From Mesostigma viride (Eukaryota; Streptophyta; Mesostigmatophyceae; Mesostigmatales; Mesostigmataceae): a stretch of 64,000 bases of DNA. Positions 55,175-64,000 of the stretch are shown here, in pieces. The notes beneath the pieces were generated by a model. It was not told the DNA's origin. It saw nothing but the letters and a program-made list of their open reading frames with translations, and did no database searches. Position 1 is the stretch's first letter. Every line of letters begins with the position of its first letter. Position numbers and translations under genes: made by a program. The stretch spans positions 791,446 through 855,445 of the forward strand of contig RPFO01000026.1 of NCBI GenBank assembly GCA_009746045.1. The letters are read 5' to 3'.

Positions 55175-58100
55175 TCAACACGGCCCCACAATTCTGAGCT
55201 TGGTCTTCGACACAATCAAGGGCTCCGCCTTGTCGTCGGGGTCATCAATGTTGACCGTCCCACGGCACTTGGCAGCGCCGCAGTTGCACTGCAGCCGCTC
55301 ATCCTCGGAATGGAACCTGCGTGCGCAGATGATTGAGAGATGACGGGCAGAAATAGCAAAGGAGATGTGCAGATAACGTGCGGAAACGTGGGCATGGGGT
55401 GAGCAGATGATGTGCACGTAAATTGCAGACAATGTGCAAAGGGCGAAGGGCAGACAAATTGGGAAGATGATGGGCAGATGATGGGCAGGTGGTGACTGCC
55501 CCAGCATCGGTCTGGAAATCATGTTAAGCAGGGAGGGTTGGGGAACCTAGTTTCACATTTACTATAAAGCCTCCCTACTATAAAGCCATCCTACTAATAG
55601 TTTAATACTATTGTGGTGCGTGAAATGGGTGAGCCGAGAACAGCACATGAGGAAAAACCAGCAAAATATTCTACCAACGGCTGTAGCTCTGCTTAGCCAC
55701 AGCCGCGGCCACGCTCGTGATAACACACCGGTGCTCAACGCACGGCACGGCACGGCACGGCACGGCACGGCACGGCACGGCACGGCACGGCACGGCACGG
55801 CACGGCACGGCACGGCACGGCACGGCACGGCACGGCACGGCACGGCACGGCACGGCACGGCACGGCACGGCACGGCACGGCACGGCGCGGCGCGGCGCGG
55901 CGCGGCGCGGCGCGGCGCAGCCCAGCCCAGCCCAGCGCAGCGCAGCGCAGCCCAGCCCAGCCCAGCCCAGCCCAGCCCAGCCCAGCCCAGCCCAGCCCAG
56001 CCCAGCCCAGCCCAGCCCAGCCCAGCCCAGCCCAGCCCAGCCCAGCCCAGCCCAGCCCAGCCCAGCCCAGCCCAGCCCAGCCCAGCCCAGCCCAGCCCAG
56101 CCCAGCCCAGCCCAGCCCAGCCCAGCCCAGCCCAGCCCAGCCCAGCCCAGCCCAGCCCAGCCCAGCCCAGCCCAGCCCAGCCCAGCCCAGCCCAGCCCAG
56201 CCCAGCCCAGCCCAGCCCAGCCCAGCCCAGCCCAGCCCAACACAGCACAGCACAGCACAGCACAGCACAGCACGGCACAGCACAGCACAGCACAGCACAG
56301 CACGGCACGGCACGGCACGGCACAGCACGGCACAGCACAGCACAGCACAGCACAGCACAGAAATACCAGCGAAAAACTCATACACGTACTTGAAGCACAC
56401 AATCATCGAAGTGATGCATCTGTGGTCGTAACACAGCACTTTGAAAAGCCAGCACAAACCCTCACCCACGTTGCAGCACTCCTAGACACCGTCATGTTCA
56501 CAATGGCAGTCGAATCACAACTACCGCCAAGTGTCCTCACCGGTAGTCATAGCACTCATACGAATAGCACGAGCTATCGCAAATACCACCAAGTCTTCAC
56601 CGGTAGTCACAGCACTCATACGAATAGCACGAGCTATCGCAAATACCACCAAGAGCCCTCATCGGTAGTCATAGCACTCAACCGAATAGCACGAGCTATC
56701 GCAAATACCACCAAGTGTCCTCACCGGTAGTCATAGCACTCAACCGAATAGCACGAGCTATCGCAAATACCACCAAGCATCCTCACCGGTAGTCATAGCA
56801 AAGCTCCTCCCAGGCCGCGATGTCCTTGAGCGCGCAAATGCAGATGTGGTCGATGCCGTCCACCGTCACGATGCGGCTGTAGCAGTTGGGCTGCGCGCAT
56901 GGTATTTGTAGAAAGGGTAGGGTGCACGGTGTATGGGCCCACCGTCACGATGCGGCGGTAGCAGTTGGGCTGGGGAGGTCTAAATTAATTGATTAGAAAC
57001 ACGTAGATTGCTTCACACAGGCACTGATAAAAGAACCTTCAATCCCCATACAGAGCGAGGAGGGAGGGAGCCGTAGCTTCCCTCACTGCTGCTGGGGGGT
57101 ATAGGGACGATGGTAAATATAGTTTACCTGGTGGACAGTAGATAGCGTTGGGCAAACAGTGGATGTCGTTCACTACCGATGATGAGTGGTAGCTGCTGGG
57201 CTGTGGCATATCGGCCACCGATACAGCGTGCACCGAGGTTCGGGGAAACCAGTTTGAGGAAATCGAGGCCGTGGGGAATCGAGTCATGTGGAAGCACCAG
57301 TTGGGCTGGGCTATCTGGGTGCAGCGGTATACTGGCATCCATAAATAGACGGGGCAGCTCTCACCTCGCACGAGTGGTTGATGAGGTGCGCGATACTGCC
57401 TGCGTGCGTCGCGTCAACGACTCTGTCGTCCGTCACGCGGAACATATACGTGCCCGCTCCCTGCGAGCGAGCGAGCGAGTAGAGGATGGGATGACAGAAT
57501 CATGTATATAGAAGGTTAAGGGCAGGTCATTTGTCACGCGGAATGTGCCCCATGCGCCGTGCGAGCGAGCACATAGCCAGTCGATGGAGTGAGGAGGGCA
57601 AGGGTGAGGGCAGATCATGTCCCCCCCGGGTCACCCACACGCGGACACAGTGCTTGCAACAAAGCTATGTAAGTATGATATGTAAGGTCATGCGCGACCG
57701 CGGGATTTTGGTGGCCGAGATCACTGCAACCGCAGGATTTTTGGGGCTGAGGTCATTGCAAGCGCAGCCCAAAAACCCTTAGCAAAAACAATGCACACAC
57801 CCGACTTATAATCCCCCCCCTGACTGCACATTTAGGGCTCTTATGCACGCCGGCGTTGGACATGCCACGGTATACTATAGCGATATCATACAATAGGGGG
57901 GGGAGGCCAGCTCAGCCCAGTGGAGAGGACAAGGCCACAGCACACTGATCCCCCTGCAAAAAGACATATTGGACAAGATTGGGGAGCTCGCCACCACCGC
58001 GTCCCTACAATCTGGCATGATCTTGTAACAGGATTTGTAGCAAGAGCAGGGCTTACCACCAGGGAGTTGTAGGACCTCCTCTCACGCAGGTCTGCCACTG

Positions 58101-59579
58101 CACCACGCACGAGGTCTCCCACATACTCGATGAGCTGGTAGTAGATAAACAATGAAGGTGGGGAAGTAACGCGGACAACATTTACAACGGAAAAGGGCGC
58201 GCGTCAGTACCAGCATGCACTAAATCACGTATTTGAGAGGAATGGGAGGGGAAGCGCACTGTGCCATGACCAGCCTGCCAGGCATCGATAGACCTGCCAC
58301 ACATTCCATGAGCTGCAAATGAAAAAAAAAAGAACCATGACTGAACGAAAAGAAATCATCATAATTGTAACAAAAAGGGGAAGGGGGACTCGGTGTTAAT
58401 ACTACATCTGCCAGGCATCAATAGACCCGCCACGTATTTGAAAGACCTGCCACATTGTCGTCAGAAAGCAACAAACGTGAAAACGCTAGCTGCCCAAATA
58501 TGAGATTCCGCGGAACACAGAAAGTAAGAAAGCCTAGAAGCTACCAGCAAGGAATCGAACATAGGACCTTTGGCATGATTTCGCGGCTGTGTGAGTCTCC
58601 TGATCCGAAGGCATCTCACTTAACGTTTCGAAACAGCCCAACTGCGAAAAACCTCTTTACTGGAGAGGGGTGCCAATATGTCCGATATTGCTGAATCTAT
58701 AGAAGCTGACTCACCACTAGACCTAAGTGCGCAGGAGTACTACGCACGGACCTACGCGATATTCTAGTATCGCCCAAGTAGGCAGGTTGAGCACGGCTGG
58801 AATCTGGTTGTAGTGTGACGTACAAACCTAGAGGACGTAGCCACATGTTGAATAGACAGCCCCCCCTGCTCTCCCCCCCTCCCCCCCCCCCTACGGCCAG
58901 CGCGCGCCACGCACCATGTCCCCCTTGATGTGCGGGTGCTTGGGGAAGACGCCCCACCCATGGATCGCCGACTTGCCTGCGCACAAGGTGGCGCACAGAC
59001 CCACCGGGTCAAGGCGACACAGGGTGAGCTGGGGACCCTTGATCGCAGCGACCTTCATTGCATGGATACTTGGCAGGTCCATGGTAGATGAAGGAAATGG
59101 ATTGCAGGAATAGAATGCAGGAACATATAGCTGGCACCACGACAGCAGGAACATATAGCAGGAATTCAACAGCAGGAGCATAGGTGCAGGTGATGGCAGT
59201 CATAGGCCGAGGTGTGGTTTTAATGCCTCTGCACGCATCACCGTTCTTATTGGCGAGTTGAGGATGTTTGAGGCGAGGCGAGTCAAGGCCACAGCAACCC
59301 CCTTCCACCCCTTAGATGATAGAGAATGAGACCCTGTGCACTAAGGTACCCTACTAGATACTTTTTGTGCACAAAGTAGGAACGGAAAGAAGCAGGAAAC
59401 AACCGTTTTCACACGTAGTCATGGGCAGAACCTATCTATGGAGACAACCGCCGACATGTCTGCCATTCACAACGAGCCTACCCAATCCACCGTGCTCCAC
59501 CACACCGTCTTCCCCTCCCCAGATCACCCCTCCCTCCGTACCCTTGCCGCCCCGCAAAACAGAGGACGTCTCCATCCCA

Positions 59580-59614
<35 letters not shown>

Positions 59615-61242
59615 CCCTTCCCCCCGGCCCCCTCCTGAACGACCCACCGAATGTGAGCCGCTGGTGCAGGGTCCCCTGCATGCGTCGGAAGCGGTCCGCC
59701 ACGCACATGCCCAGCGCGCTGGCGGCCGCCGCCGTCACCTTGCCCGGCGGACCAGACATCCCGACCCCGCCTCCATGCTCATGGCCCCCAAGTTCTCGCT
59801 CACGTGCGCCCGATGCACCCGCGGCCGCGGCCGCCATCTCGGGGGAGGGCGCGAGGCAGCTCCACGGGACTTGGGGGGGCAGCAACCGCGGTGCATGCCG
59901 GCGGCCGTTGACAACATAGGGCACCTTTTCGATGTAGCTGAACCACTCCTCCTCGGAGACCGGGGCGCGCTTGCCCTTGCGCATGGCCTCAGAGAAGGGG
60001 GCTGGAAGTGAGTGAAAAGGGGGTGGTTCCATGCGATGAATAGGTGTCATAATAAGCAGATGTTACAGAAGATAAAGGGGGTGGTTCCATGCGATGAATA
60101 GGTGTCATAATAAGCAGGTGTTACAGAAGATAAAGGGGGTGGTTCCATGCGATGAATAGGTGTCGTAATAAGCAGGTGTTACAGAAGATAAAGGGGGCGC
60201 TACTGGATATAAAACAGGCGTCTAAAGACACAAAAAGAGCCATGTGAGACAAGAATGACGTTATATGAGTTCGCCGTTCTGGCTGCTGTGGCAACGCTGA
60301 ACCGAGTGGCAGGTTCCACGATGCCTGGGTTGTAAGCAAGGTGTTTGGAGTGGGGTGGGTGGGCTGAAGGGTGTGGAGGGGAGAACTTGGATGGCTGGGA
60401 TGGGAGGGAAGGGTGTGACGGGGGAATGGACAGGAAGATGAAGACAGTGAACACCACGGGACTCATGGTGGCTAACAAGGGGCAGAACAGCTTCACAAGA
60501 CCCATGCTGACCAAGGTAGTGCAGAACAGCGTCACAAGCCGTATCATCATTGAGCAAGGACGAGGTGACCGTTGGGAAAAAAAGTTGGCTTTCCCATCCC
60601 TCCAGCCCGACCCTGCGATGCCTAAACCCTAAAACCATAAACAGTACATGACACGGGACGCTGCAAGGACAATATGATGCCCACAAGAATGGAAAAAAAG
60701 CACCTCTTCGCATGGGAACAAGGCACCCACAAGAATGGGAGCAAGGAACCCACAAGAATGGGAGCAAGGCACCCACAAGAAACGCCCCGGAGACCCACCT
60801 GCCCGTGCACACCCGCTTAGCGACCCGCCCCGCAAGGGCGAGGCGCTCCTTTTCACGCCCCTCCCATGTGCTGTCATGCACGTCGTCTCCTCCCCACCAC
60901 CCGCCCCACCCTCGGTCGCGCCCCGCTTGTTGTCCACAGGACACCGCGTGACAGGTGCCAGCTTGCCAACGCCCGCCGTGCCCGCCCTGACCCCCCCCGC
61001 ATGCGTGCCAGCCGTAGTGACCTTGGCTGGCTCCTTGGCACCGTTTAGAGATCCTTGGTTGCCGGCACCATTTATAGTTCCCGAGCCCGCGGTGGACGCC
61101 CCGCCCGCAGCGCTGCCGGATACGCGACTACCCATCAGCTTGTTGAGGGAGAATTTGTCCACGGGGGTCCAGGGTGTTTCGCGGCGCGCCACCGCGTGGT
61201 GGCGGGGGCAGTAGGCGTGGCGTGCGAGGACGGTCTCCTTGG
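55175..61242 (-). CDS. ATX/trithorax-type histone H3K4 methyltransferase, C-terminal part
   Basis: SET-domain enzyme that methylates H3K4 in chromatin. Minus-strand exons are: about 61242 to at least 61000 (donor unresolved; starts with a possible ePHD end, HAYCPRHH), 60001-59648, 58976-58915, 58134-58057, 57460-57365, 56890-56787 and 55316-55175 (TGA). Phases agree from 60001 on. SET motifs in order: [56 protein letters not shown] then [20 protein letters not shown], and a post-[11 protein letters not shown]. The cofactor-binding NHSC and the catalytic Tyr of YDY are present, so it should be active. The wording ([15 protein letters not shown], WEELxYDYRF-S-DERL) is that of plant ATX1/2 rather than animal MLL. 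The N-terminus lies beyond the window. Its introns carry the CACGG/CAGCC, 62-bp and poly-C repeats. Confidence 0.9.
55739..56360. repeat. Succession of pentamer arrays: CACGG, CGCGG, CAGCC, CACAG
   Basis: About 29 CACGG units, then seven of CGCGG, short CAGCC/CAGCG blocks, about 60 CAGCC, then CACAG mixed with CACGG. The period stays five throughout, so all reading frames stay open; the HGTAR- and GWAGL-type ORFs are artefacts. The array lies in the last intron of the SET gene. Confidence 0.97.
56532..56804 (-). repeat. 60-62 bp minisatellite that repeats a splice donor
   Basis: Four and a half units at spacings 60, 62, 62 and 62. Each unit carries, on the minus strand, TGCTATGACTACCGGTGA, which is the end of SET exon 56890-56787 (codons C-Y-D-Y-R) plus its GT donor. 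The exon-proximal copy is the one joined to the exon. The rest lie downstream in the intron. Confidence 0.9.
56939..56976 (-). repeat. Duplicated start of SET exon with acceptor
   Basis: On the minus strand, CCCAG|CCCAACTGCTACCGCCGCAT and the following CGTGACGGTGG repeat the first 34 or so bases of the SET exon at 56890 (one base differs, S to R), about 80 bases upstream of it. The copy then runs into unrelated sequence with no donor. Confidence 0.85.
58539..58670 (-). repeat. tRNA-like structured repeat, copy 2
   Basis: Second copy of the 28.8 kb element, in an intron of the SET gene and in the same orientation (minus). T-arm-like word: CCTATGTTCGATTCC. Helices: 58579-58584 with 58644-58649, 58585-58590 with 58633-58638, and 58591-58595 with 58615-58619. 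The apical TCTCCTGATCCGAAGGCAT is identical in both copies. Confidence 0.6.
59582..59613. repeat. Run of 32 C
   Basis: A C32 homopolymer (G32 on the SET gene's sense strand) 35 bases after the donor of exon 60001-59648. Length in the assembly may be unreliable. Confidence 0.9.
60013..60200. repeat. 58-bp minisatellite
   Basis: Three copies of a unit with GGGGGTGGTTCCATGCGATG, AATAGGTGTCATAATAAGCA and GGTGTTACAGAAGATAAA, starting about a dozen bases upstream of the SET exon at 60001 (its acceptor side). Confidence 0.9.
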
Positions 61243-61576
61243 CTGCATGGTGTGTGTGTGGGGGGGTCAACGGTGCAGGGTTGTGCGCTTAGGGCCCGAA
61301 AGCTCAGGGATCAGCTGTACAAGGGCAATGGCGTCGCCTTGGCTGTGTGGTGTGCGCCGTGTTGCAATTTGGGGGTGTAAACTTAAAAGGTTTTCGGGTT
61401 CAGAGGTCCGGGTTTAGGAATGAAGGGTTAGGGTCAGGGTGTAGGAAATAGCCATTAGGAGGATGGTGACCGACTCCTTGGCTGATGATCGTGAGAATGT
61501 GTGTTTGTGGGGCGGGGGATTGGGGATGGGGGGGGTGTGGGGCTTAAAATTTGTGGTGCACGCGGTCCTCTTGGGT

Positions 61577-63942
<2,366 letters not shown>

Positions 63943-64000
63943 GAGGGAGGGGGAGGGGGAGGGGAGGGGGAGGGGGAGGGGAGGGAGGGGAGGGCGAGGG

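Overview
This window is intron-rich nuclear DNA from a eukaryote, most likely an alga or related protist. Genes are split by many small GT-AG introns. The closest protein resemblances I recognise are plant-type: a HEI10 very like the land-plant protein, and a SET gene of the plant ATX1/2 (trithorax) type. Much of the space between exons is microsatellite, minisatellite and degraded retrotransposon. I cannot name the species.

Layout. 0.4-2.2 kb (+): 3' end of a gene with a capping-protein-interaction motif. 2.7-7.7 kb (-): Gag-protease-DNA cytosine methyltransferase part of a Ty3-like LTR retroelement, cut off where reverse transcriptase should begin. 10.5-12.85 kb (-): ELP6. 13.9-18.3 kb (+): HEI10, divergent from ELP6, with a 0.9 kb CCCTA array in an intron. 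19.3-25.9 kb: a graveyard of two LINE families, 5'-truncated, nested and inverted, plus one small ORF. 27.1-42.9 kb (-): an F-box/leucine-rich-repeat gene whose repeats each occupy one phase-1 exon, with five large tandem arrays in its introns. 43.1-43.7 kb (-): two collinear ORFs split by one TAG. 44.3-47.3 kb (+): REV7/MAD2L2, complete in five exons. 47.5-49.3 kb: LINE debris and a small zinc-ribbon candidate. 49.6-51.6 kb: a 2 kb polypurine array. 51.9-54.4 kb: a 183 bp satellite, a LINE copy with an inverted 5' part and a long hairpin. 55.2-61.2 kb (-): an ATX-type H3K4 methyltransferase (partial at its N-terminus). 61.6 kb to the end: a GGGTGA array.

Functions. The host genes are core nuclear ones: meiotic crossover control (HEI10), translesion synthesis and shieldin/HORMA biology (REV7), tRNA wobble modification (ELP6), chromatin (ATX) and ubiquitin ligase targeting (F-box/LRR). 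They look unlinked in function. The most unusual item is the retroelement that carries its own cytosine methyltransferase. The next most unusual are the tandem duplications that copy splice sites together with exon ends in the ATX gene and, less clearly, in the F-box/LRR gene.

All exon models were read by eye from splice consensus, phase and family resemblance. No alignment or search was run.
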